Origin: Neorhizobium sp. SOG26
GTDB taxonomy: Bacteria > Pseudomonadota > Alphaproteobacteria > Rhizobiales > Rhizobiaceae
Direction: 5' to 3'
NCBI RefSeq assembly: GCF_003491345.1
Contig: NZ_CP025513.1
Location: forward strand, 857,501 to 921,500
DNA: 64,000 nucleotides
Made by a program: the position numbers and the translations under genes. The notes beneath the pieces are model-generated. The model did not search any database. It was not told the DNA's origin and worked only from the letters and a program-made list of their open reading frames with translations. Position 1 is the first letter of the stretch. Every line of letters begins with the position of its first letter. Shown one piece after another: positions 16,754-24,720 of the stretch.

Positions 16754-17764
16754 ATGAGACATATCATCTTTGGGGGAGACGGATTTGTCGGGCGCCACCT
16801 GGCGCCGCGCCTCGCCGCAGAAGGCCACGAGGTTATCGTCGCTGACATCGTCAAGAGCGACCTGCCGCATTACCGCGACGTTCGGTTCGAGCAGGTCGAT
16901 GTCACCGACCTCAACTCGATCGAGCGGCTTGGCCTGCGCGCCGACGATATGGTCTACAACCTGTCAGCCAAGATGCTTTCGCCGATCCAGGTGAGATCAA
17001 AGCGGCACGATTTCTTCTTTCCCGTGAACTACTACGGGACGGAGAACATCATCAAGGCGATGGCGCGCGTCGACGCAAAGTCGCTCGTGCATTTCACGAC
17101 CGACATGGTCTACGGTCATACCTATGTCTGGCCGCAGACGGAGGAGCACCCTTGCGCGCCTCTGGGCGAATACGGCCTCTCGAAGCTGAAGACGGAGGAG
17201 CTTGCCGCCGAATGGCGCGAGCGCGGAATGAACATCACGCTGTTCAGGCCGCGTCTCATCATCGGCCCAGGACGCCTCGGCATCCTGGCAAAGCTCTTCA
17301 AGCTGATCGACCACAACCTGCCGGTTCCGATGATCGGCGCCGGCAAAAACCCGTATCAGTTCATCTCGGTGTTCGATTGCGCGTCGGCGGCGCACGCCGC
17401 CTTCAGCGCCGGCGTTCCCAATGAAGTCTACAATCTAGGCTCCTTGAACCCTCCGCCGGTGCGCAAGCTGCTCGGCGACCTCGTCAAGCACGCGGGTTCT
17501 CGGTCGATCCTGCTCCCGACGCCCGCTTGGCTGGTGAAGCGGACGCTCGACCTCCTCGACTTCATGAACATGCCGCTGATGGATCCCGAACAGTATCTCA
17601 TCGCGGATGAAATGTGCGTGCTCGATGTCTCGAAGGGAGAGCGCGAACTCGGCTGGGTGCCACGCTACCGGGACGAGGACATGCTGATCGCGGCCTATAC
17701 CGAATACCGGAAGGTCGTGGAACGCGGCGTTGACGCCAAAGTCGCAGAGCCGAAAGCTGCTTGA
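16754..17764 (+). CDS. NAD-dependent epimerase/dehydratase (extended SDR)
   Basis: A 336-residue extended short-chain dehydrogenase. The nucleotide-binding motif GGDGFVG is at 7-13, the catalytic Tyr and Lys are Y140 and K144 (YGLSK), and a TTDMVYG strand precedes them. The remainder (RPRLIIGPGRLG, FISVFDCASAAHAAF) fits the NDP-sugar epimerase class. Two roles are plausible: a DprE2-like reductase for the 2-keto-pentosyl lipid, or a nucleotide-sugar epimerase for the exopolysaccharide. DprE2 proteins are usually classical short SDRs, so this member is atypical for that role. It lies 47 bp after the SMR-type gene. Confidence 0.82.
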   Translation: MRHIIFGGDGFVGRHLAPRLAAEGHEVIVADIVKSDLPHYRDVRFEQVDVTDLNSIERLGLRADDMVYNLSAKMLSPIQVRSKRHDFFFPVNYYGTENIIKAMARVDAKSLVHFTTDMVYGHTYVWPQTEEHPCAPLGEYGLSKLKTEELAAEWRERGMNITLFRPRLIIGPGRLGILAKLFKLIDHNLPVPMIGAGKNPYQFISVFDCASAAHAAFSAGVPNEVYNLGSLNPPPVRKLLGDLVKHAGSRSILLPTPAWLVKRTLDLLDFMNMPLMDPEQYLIADEMCVLDVSKGERELGWVPRYRDEDMLIAAYTEYRKVVERGVDAKVAEPKAA

Positions 17765-17774
17765 GGAAAACCCC

Positions 17775-19238
17775 ATGGCCATTCTAGCGCAAGTGATCGA
17801 AGACCAAGACGATATGCCCGCCGAAGCGCCGCGCGCTTCGACGTCCAAGCCGGCACTCCTCTCCGTGGAGGAGGCGAAGGCGCTTGATGTATCGCGGATG
17901 ACGGAGCTCTTCCTGCGTCATCTCAACCCCGGCCAGCTTCACTTCATGAAGCTTCTCGGCTTCCACAAGGTGAAGATCGAGCGTGCCGAGGGCATGTACT
18001 ACTATGACCAGAATGGCCGCGCGATCCTCGACTTCTTCGGGGGGTTCGGGTCGCTGGCGCTTGGCCACAACCATCCGCGGATTCTCGCGGCCCGCCGCAA
18101 GTTCCAGGAGGAACATCGCCAGGAGATTGCGATCGCCTTCATGTCGCAATACGCAACGGCCCTTGCGCACAACCTTGCTGCCTGTTCACCGGGCGACCTG
18201 GATATGGTCTTCCTCGGCTCTTCCGGATCCGAGGCGATGGAGGCGGCCGTGAAAGTGGCCGAACGTGCAGCCGGCCCGAAGCGGCCGAAGATCGTCTATG
18301 CCGAAAACTCCTTCCACGGCAAAACCAAGGGCGTACTTTCAATAACCGATGGTGCCCTTTACCGCGGCGACTTCAAGCTGGTTGACCACACCGTGCGGGT
18401 CCCGTTTGGCGATATCGCTGCGATCGAGCATGCCTTTCGCACCGACCCCGAGATCGGCACGATCGTGCTTGAGACGGTGCAAGGGGGCGGCGGGATCATC
18501 CAGGCGGATGCTGCTTTCTGGCAACGCCTGCGCCAGCTTTGCGATAAGTACGGCGTGTTCTGGGTGGCCGACGAGGTACAATGCGGCTTTGGCCGTACCG
18601 GCAAGTTCTACGCCTTCGAGCATTATGGCGTGGTTCCGGATGTGACGGCTCTCGCCAAGTCTCTGGGCGGCGGCAAGTCCGCCGTCGGCGCGATGATCGC
18701 CAAACGCGACGTCTACATGAAGGCCTATGGCTCTCCGAAGACCGCGATGATCCATGCCATGGCAACCTTCGGCGGCATCGGTGAGGCTTGCGTGACCGCG
18801 ATCGAGGCGATCAACACGCTCTACGACGAGAACTTGATTGATAACTCAGCTGAGGTCGGCGGTTACCTTCTGGAGCGGTTGAAGGAGTTGCAGGCGCGTT
18901 ATCCGAGCCTGCTGAAGGAAGTGCGTGGGCAAGCCATGATGGTCGGCCTTGAATTCCATGATTTTTCGCAGGCAATGCCGATGGTGCTGCGCCCGCTGAT
19001 CGGCATGCTCGACGACAAGCTGAAGGGCTCGCTCCCCGGCTTCATCGGCAGCCATCTGCTGCGCGATCACGGTGTTCTCGTCGCCTTCACTGAGTATAAC
19101 CGCAACGTCATCCGGCTGGAGCCGCCGCTGATCTGCGAACGGCAGCACGTGGACGCTTTCATCAAGGCGCTCGATGAAGTGATGGCGCGCGGCATCGTGA
19201 AGATCGTCAAGGATTTCATTGCCGCACAGGTGAAGTAG
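17775..19238 (+). CDS. Class-III PLP aminotransferase
   Basis: A 487-residue fold-type I aminotransferase. Signatures are LDFFGGFGSLALGHNHPRI, LGSSGSEAMEAAVKVAE (cofactor phosphate site), FHGKTKG, the WVADEVQCGFGRTGKFYAFE block and the PLP lysine K295 in TALAKSLGGGK. The N-terminal 55 residues before the fold are acidic and Pro/Ala-rich. The ATG at 17775 has GAGG upstream; an in-frame codon at 17730 overlaps the SDR gene. It is the fifth gene of the HAD-UbiA operon. The substrate is unknown: an amine donor for sugar amination, or a polyamine/omega-amino acid enzyme, are both possible. Confidence 0.85.
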   Translation: MAILAQVIEDQDDMPAEAPRASTSKPALLSVEEAKALDVSRMTELFLRHLNPGQLHFMKLLGFHKVKIERAEGMYYYDQNGRAILDFFGGFGSLALGHNHPRILAARRKFQEEHRQEIAIAFMSQYATALAHNLAACSPGDLDMVFLGSSGSEAMEAAVKVAERAAGPKRPKIVYAENSFHGKTKGVLSITDGALYRGDFKLVDHTVRVPFGDIAAIEHAFRTDPEIGTIVLETVQGGGGIIQADAAFWQRLRQLCDKYGVFWVADEVQCGFGRTGKFYAFEHYGVVPDVTALAKSLGGGKSAVGAMIAKRDVYMKAYGSPKTAMIHAMATFGGIGEACVTAIEAINTLYDENLIDNSAEVGGYLLERLKELQARYPSLLKEVRGQAMMVGLEFHDFSQAMPMVLRPLIGMLDDKLKGSLPGFIGSHLLRDHGVLVAFTEYNRNVIRLEPPLICERQHVDAFIKALDEVMARGIVKIVKDFIAAQVK

Positions 19239-19294
19239 GATCGCAGACGAAGCGGCGGGCGAGCCCCGCGGCCGCGGCAGCGGAGATGCGCATA

Positions 19295-20104
19295 ATGGTC
19301 CGGAGACGGGATGTAATGGTGGATCATCTGCTAGGTGCCCGGCTGTGGATGGCTCTGCTTGCGATCTCGCTGACCGTTTCGCCCGCTCGCGCCATGGCCG
19401 AAATCACGAACCTCTGCTCGGAGGAAAACTTCGAGGGCAGCAAGCTCACCGTCTGCTCGTTTGACCCCACAAAGACCAAGCTGCGAATGTTTTGGAAAGC
19501 GCCAGACGGCGCGCCGTTGAAGTCGTTCGCCCGCCTGGCGGAAGAGGTCACGAGTGGTGGCAAGCAACTCGTCTTCGCGGTGAACGGCGGGATGTATTCC
19601 GAAAGCTTTGAGCCGGTAGGGCTTTATATTGAGGATGGTCGCGAACTCAGGCCAATCAATACAAAGACAATGACTGGGTCACCCGGATCGATTCCGAATT
19701 TCTATAAGAAGCCGAACGGCATCTTTTTCCTGACGGGAAGCGACGCGGGGCTCCTGACGACCGAAGAGTATCTCGGCCGGCCGAGAACGGTACAGTATGC
19801 CACGCAATCGGGCCCGATGCTGGTCGTGAAGAACAAGCTGCATCCGGCGCTTATTCCTGGCTCGACGGACAAGACGCGACGTAGCGGTGTGGGTATCTCG
19901 AAGGATGGCATCATTCATTTCGCGATCAGCGAGGATGACATCAACTTCCATGCTTTCGCGCGCTTCTTTCGTGACCAAATGAAGTGCCCCAACGCGCTGT
20001 TCCTCGATGGCGGACGAGGGGCTGGGATCTATAGCGAGCGCCTGGGACGAAGCGATTGGTCGTGGCACGGCGGGTTTGGTCCGATGATCGGCGTTGTGGA
20101 GTGA
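19295..20104 (+). CDS. Exported NAGPA-domain protein (phosphodiester glycosidase family)
   Basis: A 269-residue protein with an N-terminal signal peptide (WMALLAISLTVSPARAMA). The NAGPA/DUF2233 fold shows FAVNGGMYSE, then PVGLYIEDGRE, RSGVGISKDG and LFLDGGRGAGIYSERLG near the end. NAGPA members cleave N-acetylglucosamine-1-phosphodiester bonds; bacterial versions are often linked to exopolysaccharide loci and their substrates are unclear. Three in-frame ATGs compete (19286, 19295, 19316); 19295 has GGAG nine bases upstream. It closes the polysaccharide locus and is convergent with the anti-sigma gene. Confidence 0.8.
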   Translation: MVRRRDVMVDHLLGARLWMALLAISLTVSPARAMAEITNLCSEENFEGSKLTVCSFDPTKTKLRMFWKAPDGAPLKSFARLAEEVTSGGKQLVFAVNGGMYSESFEPVGLYIEDGRELRPINTKTMTGSPGSIPNFYKKPNGIFFLTGSDAGLLTTEEYLGRPRTVQYATQSGPMLVVKNKLHPALIPGSTDKTRRSGVGISKDGIIHFAISEDDINFHAFARFFRDQMKCPNALFLDGGRGAGIYSERLGRSDWSWHGGFGPMIGVVE

Positions 20105-20120
20105 TAGCCTTGTCCGCCGT

Positions 20121-20897
20121 TCACGAGAGCTGCTCGTAGCAAGCCTGGGCGATCTCCTGCAGGCGTTGGCGTGAGACTTCACCGGTAACGGCGTACCCAA
20201 GCTCACCGTCGATCCAGTAGAAGGTTTCGATCGATCCGGCGGAATGAAAGCGGAAGCTCGTCGTGGTGTTGTCCCGGTTGCGCGCCAAGACGATGGTGAC
20301 CCGCTGGCCGGCCTGATCCTCATACATGAACATGCCGCCGGGTTTGCCCGCCACCGGGATCAACCGTCCGCCGACAAGCTGGAAGCCGAGCGCCTGTAGC
20401 GCAGGGATCTTCAGGTCGGCGACCGCCAAGCGCTTGCCGAGCCAGGTCGCGAGATGAGCCTCTTCCTCGGCAAAAACTTCGACCGGATGGCGTACCTCGC
20501 CAGCATAGACCAGATAAGCATCCTGCGCTTCGCGCGGAAAGGAAGCAGCTGTGGTGACGGTCTCAATATCTTTCCCGCCGAGGGCGGGGCCGTAGTGACC
20601 GGCAGCCGCGCCGGTTAAAAAGATCGCCACGGCTGCCAAAGCAGACGCCAAACGCGCACGCGGCTTGCCGAGGCGAGGCCTGGTCAGGAGGAGATCGAGA
20701 TCGTCAGGATGAGACCGCTCGTAGGGGGCGAAGGTGCGGCGGAGTCCGACGTTCTGGGCTTCCCATTTCGAAACCAGCTCGGCGGCATCTGGATTCCCTT
20801 CCAAATACCGTTCCACCCGCACGCGATCGGCCTCGCCAAGCAGTCCATCTGCATAACCGTGCAGATCAGCCTCGGTGATGAGGGAGGCTTCGGTCAT
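20121..20897 (-). CDS. Membrane anti-sigma factor
   Basis: A 258-residue protein. The N-terminal cytosolic region LHGYADGLLGEADRVRVERYL is typical of ECF anti-sigma factors. The HxxxCxxC zinc motif is missing, so it is a non-zinc type. One membrane helix (LASALAAVAIFLTGAAAG, about 82-99) precedes a periplasmic domain of about 150 residues. It overlaps the sigma gene by four bases (ATGA), which usually means balanced co-translation. It would hold the partner sigma factor inactive until a periplasmic or cytosolic signal arrives. The signal is unknown. Confidence 0.85.
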   Translation of the reverse strand: MTEASLITEADLHGYADGLLGEADRVRVERYLEGNPDAAELVSKWEAQNVGLRRTFAPYERSHPDDLDLLLTRPRLGKPRARLASALAAVAIFLTGAAAGHYGPALGGKDIETVTTAASFPREAQDAYLVYAGEVRHPVEVFAEEEAHLATWLGKRLAVADLKIPALQALGFQLVGGRLIPVAGKPGGMFMYEDQAGQRVTIVLARNRDNTTTSFRFHSAGSIETFYWIDGELGYAVTGEVSRQRLQEIAQACYEQLS

Positions 20898-21424
20898 GTG
20901 GTTCTCCGTAAAGGGACAACATTATCCTCCTGCAGCTTGTCTTGAAGCGCATGTCTGGCGCGCGACAGGCGGGACATGACAGTGCCGACGGGCACCTCCA
21001 GAATATCGGCCACCTCCTGATAGGAATACCCTTCAACGACCACCAGCATCAGCACGGCCCTTGCATCCTTCGGAAGCGCGTCGAGCGCGCGGATGAGCTT
21101 GCGTCGCTCCAGCGGATCGCTCGGCGACGTCTCCTCTGTCGCGTTCTCAGCAGCTTCGATGGGAACGGAGGGGTGTCGGGCGAGCGCCCGCCTCGTGTTG
21201 AGGTGAACATTGGTCATGATCCTGTAGATCCAGGACTTGAGGCTGCCTCCGCGCCACTGGCCCCGGTTCGCCAACGCCTTTTCGAGGCTATCCTGTAGCA
21301 GGTCGTCGCTTTCGGAATCCGAGCGCGTCAGGCTGCGCGAATAACGGCGCAAGCCAGGAAGCAGGGTCAGCACTTGCAGTTCAAAGGAAAGAGGCGCGGC
21401 ACCCGGTGGCTGCCGCGTCGCCAT
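20894..21424 (-). CDS. ECF RNA polymerase sigma factor
   Basis: A 176-residue group-IV sigma factor with region 2 (RSYSR-like helix, then SESDDLLQDSLEKALANR) and region 4 (LPKDARAVLMLVVVEGYSYQEVADI, then VPVGTVMSRLSRARHAL). The ATG at 21424 is preferred. A TTG at 21466 would overlap the upstream gene's end and has no clear ribosome site. Together with the anti-sigma factor and the COG4315 gene it forms a transcript that probably starts at an ECF-type promoter upstream of 21827, suggesting autoregulation. The stress sensed is not evident. Confidence 0.9.
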   Translation of the reverse strand: MATRQPPGAAPLSFELQVLTLLPGLRRYSRSLTRSDSESDDLLQDSLEKALANRGQWRGGSLKSWIYRIMTNVHLNTRRALARHPSVPIEAAENATEETSPSDPLERRKLIRALDALPKDARAVLMLVVVEGYSYQEVADILEVPVGTVMSRLSRARHALQDKLQEDNVVPLRRTT

Positions 21425-21452
21425 GTCTGTCGCCGGGGGCGGCTCTGGTTGC

Positions 21453-21827
21453 TCAGGGTCTTGCAAGATCCCACACGCCGTTCACGCCGTCGCCTGTTGT
21501 GTCGCCTTCCTTCTTATCCTTAACCCAGTAGTAGAGCGGCATGCCATCCTTCGCCCACTGCTTTGCGCCATCCTTTCGCGTCACGAGCGTGTAGTCGCCT
21601 TCGGCATTGGCGCCGGATGCGGACAAGGCGGGAGGCCAGTTCGTTGCGCATTTGTCATAGCAGTTGGAGGTGCCGGGCTTGTCGTTCTTGAAGGTGTAAA
21701 GGGTCATCCCCTTGTTACCGGCAAGAACCTCACCCTTGTCTGTCTTGACGGTCTTGAACGGACCGGCAGCAAAAGCTGTCCCGGCCACTGCGGCGAATGC
21801 TGCCGCCAAAATAAGCATCTTCTTCAT
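21453..21827 (-). CDS. COG4315-type small secreted protein
   Basis: A 124-residue protein with a Sec leader (MKKMLILAAAFAAVAGTAFA). Two family repeats of the Y-x4-D type follow: LYTFKNDKPGTSNCYDKCATNWPP and a C-terminal PLYYWVKDKKEGDTTGDGV. Such proteins are common beside ECF sigma/anti-sigma pairs in alphaproteobacteria and are thought to act in the periplasm under stress, but the exact function is unknown. The ATG at 21827 follows GGGAGAG. It is the first gene of the sigma operon. Confidence 0.85.
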   Translation of the reverse strand: MKKMLILAAAFAAVAGTAFAAGPFKTVKTDKGEVLAGNKGMTLYTFKNDKPGTSNCYDKCATNWPPALSASGANAEGDYTLVTRKDGAKQWAKDGMPLYYWVKDKKEGDTTGDGVNGVWDLARP

Positions 21828-21870
21828 TACCATCTCTCCCATTGGAAGGCGGATCGCTTGACCGCCGAAT

Positions 21871-21901
21871 GTAGAGACACTGCAGGGGCAGGATTTATTC
21901 C
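21871..21901 (-). promoter_or_regulatory. Candidate ECF-sigma promoter ahead of the COG4315 operon
   Basis: Reading toward the operon, GGAATAAA (21901-21894) and TCTCTAC (21877-21871) are separated by 16 bases, a -35/-10 layout in the style of ECF promoters (GGAA...TCT). It lies about 45 bases before the first start codon. Recognition by the linked sigma factor is inferred. Confidence 0.45.
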
Positions 21902-22029
21902 TTCAGCCGTCGAAAATTCGTGTGAAAGCCCATTCGGGCAGGATCACAGGCTGTTTATGCCGTTGCGCCGTCGCAACCTCGGCCTATGTAGGTGGGTATG
22001 GTAATGCATCAGAAATATCGGATAGCGTG

Positions 22030-22503
22030 ATGGCCTGGGTCGTTGCCATCGCAGTCCTGGCTATCGGCCTCAGCTTCCTGCTCAATCGTCGCTTGGGATA
22101 CATCCTGCTGGCCGCGGCCTTCGTGGCCGGATGCGGCCTGTGGTGGTACAGTTCGCAGCAGGCAGAGAAATCTGGACAGGTGAAGGATGCGGTCGCGGCA
22201 GAAGCATCGGCAGATGCAGCCTCCTGTCCTGATCCGGCCGCGCCCATCCTGGTGAAGTTCAGCAACGGCAATCGTCGTGCCATCGCGCGAATCTCCTTCA
22301 GCCTCACCGGACGCCTTAAAGGCCATTCCTCCGTTGCCTACCGCGGCTATCTGCGTGACGACAAGATCATCGAGCCGGGACAGACCTCACAAACCTGCTT
22401 CGGCTTGCTGCCGCATGGGTTTGCAGCGCCCCGGCCGGAGACGGTCGTCGTTGGCGACTATGACTGGATGGTGGACATCTCACTCGTCGATTTCCTCAAC
22501 TAG
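22030..22503 (+). CDS. Conserved membrane-anchored hypothetical protein
   Basis: A 157-residue protein with two hydrophobic N-terminal segments (WVVAIAVLAIGLSFLL and GYILLAAAFVAGCGLWWY) and a polar C-terminal domain containing two Cys (CPDPAAPILVKFSN and TCFGLL). The domain resembles small rhizobial secretion-type proteins that look beta-rich, but I do not recognise a family. The ATG at 22030 is chosen because it begins the hydrophobic part; a longer in-frame start at 21922 reads through the intergenic region. It lies divergent from the ECF operon. Confidence 0.6.
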   Translation: MAWVVAIAVLAIGLSFLLNRRLGYILLAAAFVAGCGLWWYSSQQAEKSGQVKDAVAAEASADAASCPDPAAPILVKFSNGNRRAIARISFSLTGRLKGHSSVAYRGYLRDDKIIEPGQTSQTCFGLLPHGFAAPRPETVVVGDYDWMVDISLVDFLN

Positions 22504-22516
22504 GTCGGGCCGTCGG

Positions 22517-22783
22517 CTATGCCTCTCGGCGCCACATCGGGCCGAAACCTCGTCCGTCGAGGAGCCATAGAAGGCTCACGTCAAGCGTCAGGGCGACCGT
22601 TTCAAGAAGGTGGGTGGCTGGCGCGTCGCGATCGTTCTCCCATGTCGTCCAGACGTCCGGATCGACGTCGTTCAGGTTGGCAGCGTCTTCCACGGAAATG
22701 CCTTTGGCCGCGCGGGCCAAGGAGATGCGACCACCGAGCGTATCGCCTTGTCCGAAGGCCCGTTCGTTGGACATGTCATACAT
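22517..22783 (-). CDS. Small XRE-type helix-turn-helix protein
   Basis: An 88-residue protein in which GGRISLARAAKGISVEDAANLN, then DPDVWTTWENDRDAPATHLLETVALTLDVS, reads as an HTH_3/XRE domain (about residues 15-75), with a short tail ending FGPMWRREA. GGAGG precedes the ATG at 22783. It is the last gene after the ProVWX-type importer on the same strand, separated from the binding protein by a hairpin. It may be a regulator of that operon or an unrelated co-transcribed gene. Confidence 0.75.
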   Translation of the reverse strand: MYDMSNERAFGQGDTLGGRISLARAAKGISVEDAANLNDVDPDVWTTWENDRDAPATHLLETVALTLDVSLLWLLDGRGFGPMWRREA

Positions 22784-22807
22784 CAATCGTCCTCCGAGAA
22801 GGGGGAG

Positions 22808-22831
22808 TGGCTCCGGAAGGATCCGGAGCCA
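22808..22831 (-). terminator. Hairpin between the importer's binding protein and the HTH gene
   Basis: A perfect nine-base stem (TGGCTCCGG / CCGGAGCCA) around an AAGGAT loop lies just beyond the binding-protein stop, without a U tract. It could attenuate read-through or protect the upstream mRNA. Confidence 0.5.
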
Positions 22832-22837
22832 GCAGGA

Positions 22838-23737
22838 TCAGTTCTTGTCGCCGAGCCAGGTTTTGACCTGGTCCGGGTGATCCGTGATGTATTTGGCAAC
22901 TGCCTCGTCGTAGGAGGTTTCCTGAGCGGTGAACATCGCTGCTTCAAGATCCGCGATCGGCAGCTTCATGCGCGACAGGAAGCCTGCAACCTTCGGGTTG
23001 TCGGTGCTGAAGTCCTTGCGGGCAAGCACGTCGATATGTTCAGCTTCGCCAAGTGAGGTCTTTGGGTCGTTCAGGTAACGGAGCTTGTACTTGCCGAACA
23101 TCCAGTGGGGGCTCCAGGAGGTGGCCACGAACCACTTCTCGCCCCGGTAAGAGCGGTCAACGCTGGTGAGCATCCCGGCTTCACTGGAAATTTGAAGCTT
23201 GTAGCCGTCGAGGCCGTATTCCTTGACTGCCTTTTCCGAAAGCCGCGTCAGGCCAGCGCCCGGATCAATACCTTGGATCGTGCCGCCGAGTTCCTTCTGC
23301 ACGTTCGGCTTCTTCAGGTCCTCGATCGAAGCGATCTCGCTTTCCGGGATGTATTCCGGAACAACCCAGCCGAGCTTGGCGCCGTCGTAAACGGTACCGA
23401 GCGTCTCGACGCGGTCCTTCACCTTGTCGAAGTAGTCGGCATGCGTCTGAGGCAACCAGGCCATCATCATCGCATCGACGTCCCCGCGGCTCACGCCCTG
23501 ATAAAGAGGCGCTACGTCCGTCTGAACCAGTTCTACGTCCTGGCCAAGTTCGTCCTTGATGAGCTTTGCGGCGAGCTTGGTAACAAACTCGGCGTCTGAC
23601 CAGGCTGCCCAACCGATCTTGATCGGCTTTGCATCCTGGGCAGCGACCGGCATGGTCGATACGGACAGAACGGATGCCGCAAGCCCGAAGGCTGTCAGCA
23701 GGGCCGTCCGGCGAGTTGCAGATTTCAGTTTCAACAT
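22838..23737 (-). CDS. Quaternary-amine (glycine betaine/choline-type) ABC substrate-binding protein
   Basis: A 299-residue OpuAC-domain periplasmic protein with a Sec leader (ALLTAFGLAASVLSVSTMPVAA). The mature start KPIKIGWAAWSDAEFVTKLAAKLI matches the ProX/ChoX class. Aromatic residues that could form the trimethylammonium cage are plentiful (AWLPQTHADYFD, KWFVATSWSPHWMF). The last gene of the importer proper, it is followed by a hairpin and the HTH gene. The ligand could be glycine betaine, choline, proline betaine or even histidine; the sequence does not settle it. Confidence 0.87.
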   Translation of the reverse strand: MLKLKSATRRTALLTAFGLAASVLSVSTMPVAAQDAKPIKIGWAAWSDAEFVTKLAAKLIKDELGQDVELVQTDVAPLYQGVSRGDVDAMMMAWLPQTHADYFDKVKDRVETLGTVYDGAKLGWVVPEYIPESEIASIEDLKKPNVQKELGGTIQGIDPGAGLTRLSEKAVKEYGLDGYKLQISSEAGMLTSVDRSYRGEKWFVATSWSPHWMFGKYKLRYLNDPKTSLGEAEHIDVLARKDFSTDNPKVAGFLSRMKLPIADLEAAMFTAQETSYDEAVAKYITDHPDQVKTWLGDKN

Positions 23738-23806
23738 GGTAGCTCCTTTTTGTGGAGTTCGGTTTTGCGGGTTCAGCGCCCGCGCGGGTCCGGCACAGGA
23801 AAAAGC

Positions 23807-24688
23807 TCAGGCGGTCGCCGTCGTCATCTTCTTGCGCTCGTTCTTCCTGAAGAGGCCCTGCCAGAAAGAGGCGCGGGACTTCCCCAGTGACTGGGTAAGG
23901 CGGTCGAGAATGACAGCCAGGATGACGACAGCGAGGCCGCCCTCGAAGCCGGTGCCGACATCAAGGCGTTGGATACCGGTGAGTACCGTGTTGCCGAGGC
24001 CGCCCGCGCCGATCATCGAGGCAATCACCACCATCGACAGCGACAGCAGGATCGTCTGGTTGATGCCGGCCATGATCGACGGCATGGCGTTCGGAAGCTG
24101 GACCTTGAACAGCAACTGCCACGAAGTGCAGCCGAAGGCGTTGCCGGCTTCGATGAACTCGGGATGGACCTGTCGGATGCCGAGATTGGTGAGGCGCACG
24201 ACCGGTGGCATCGAGAAGATGACGGTGGCGAGCGCACCCGGCACGGCGCCGAGGCCAAAGAACATTGCCGCCGGAATGAGATAAACGAAGGCAGGCATCG
24301 TCTGCATCAGGTCGAGGATCGGCCGCACGACGGCTGCGATTGAATCCTTGCGGGCCATGACGATGCCGAGCGGCAGGCCGACGATCATTGCCATCAGAGT
24401 CGACGCGATCACAAGCGACAGGGTTTCCATCATCGCGTCCCAAAGGCCCATCTGGTTGACGAGCCAGAGCGCAATGCCAGTCAATAGGCCGAAGCCGATG
24501 CCGACGCGCCAGAGTGACAGGAGTACGAAGATTGCCAGCGCAACGGGCATGGGAGCGGCTGTGAGCAGGTCGTGGATCGTACCCGTCACAAAGCCGATGG
24601 CCGCCGCGATGAAGTCGAGGACGGGCGAAAAGTTGTCCAGAATGTAATTGACGGCGGCGTCGATGCCGTCACCGATATCGAAATTCAT
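23807..24688 (-). CDS. ProW-type ABC transporter permease
   Basis: A 293-residue inner-membrane permease with about seven hydrophobic helices. The BPD_transp_1 domain contains the EAA-like loop EAGNAFGCTSWQLLFKVQLP (coupling helix that contacts the ATPase). A long N-terminal region with DIGDGIDAAVNYILDNF resembles ProW, OpuAB and HutW. It is encoded between the ATPase gene (32 bp upstream) and the binding-protein gene. Confidence 0.88.
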   Translation of the reverse strand: MNFDIGDGIDAAVNYILDNFSPVLDFIAAAIGFVTGTIHDLLTAAPMPVALAIFVLLSLWRVGIGFGLLTGIALWLVNQMGLWDAMMETLSLVIASTLMAMIVGLPLGIVMARKDSIAAVVRPILDLMQTMPAFVYLIPAAMFFGLGAVPGALATVIFSMPPVVRLTNLGIRQVHPEFIEAGNAFGCTSWQLLFKVQLPNAMPSIMAGINQTILLSLSMVVIASMIGAGGLGNTVLTGIQRLDVGTGFEGGLAVVILAVILDRLTQSLGKSRASFWQGLFRKNERKKMTTATA

Positions 24689-24720
24689 ATGTATCTCCGG
24701 TGGTTGGCCGGTTGGTCAAA

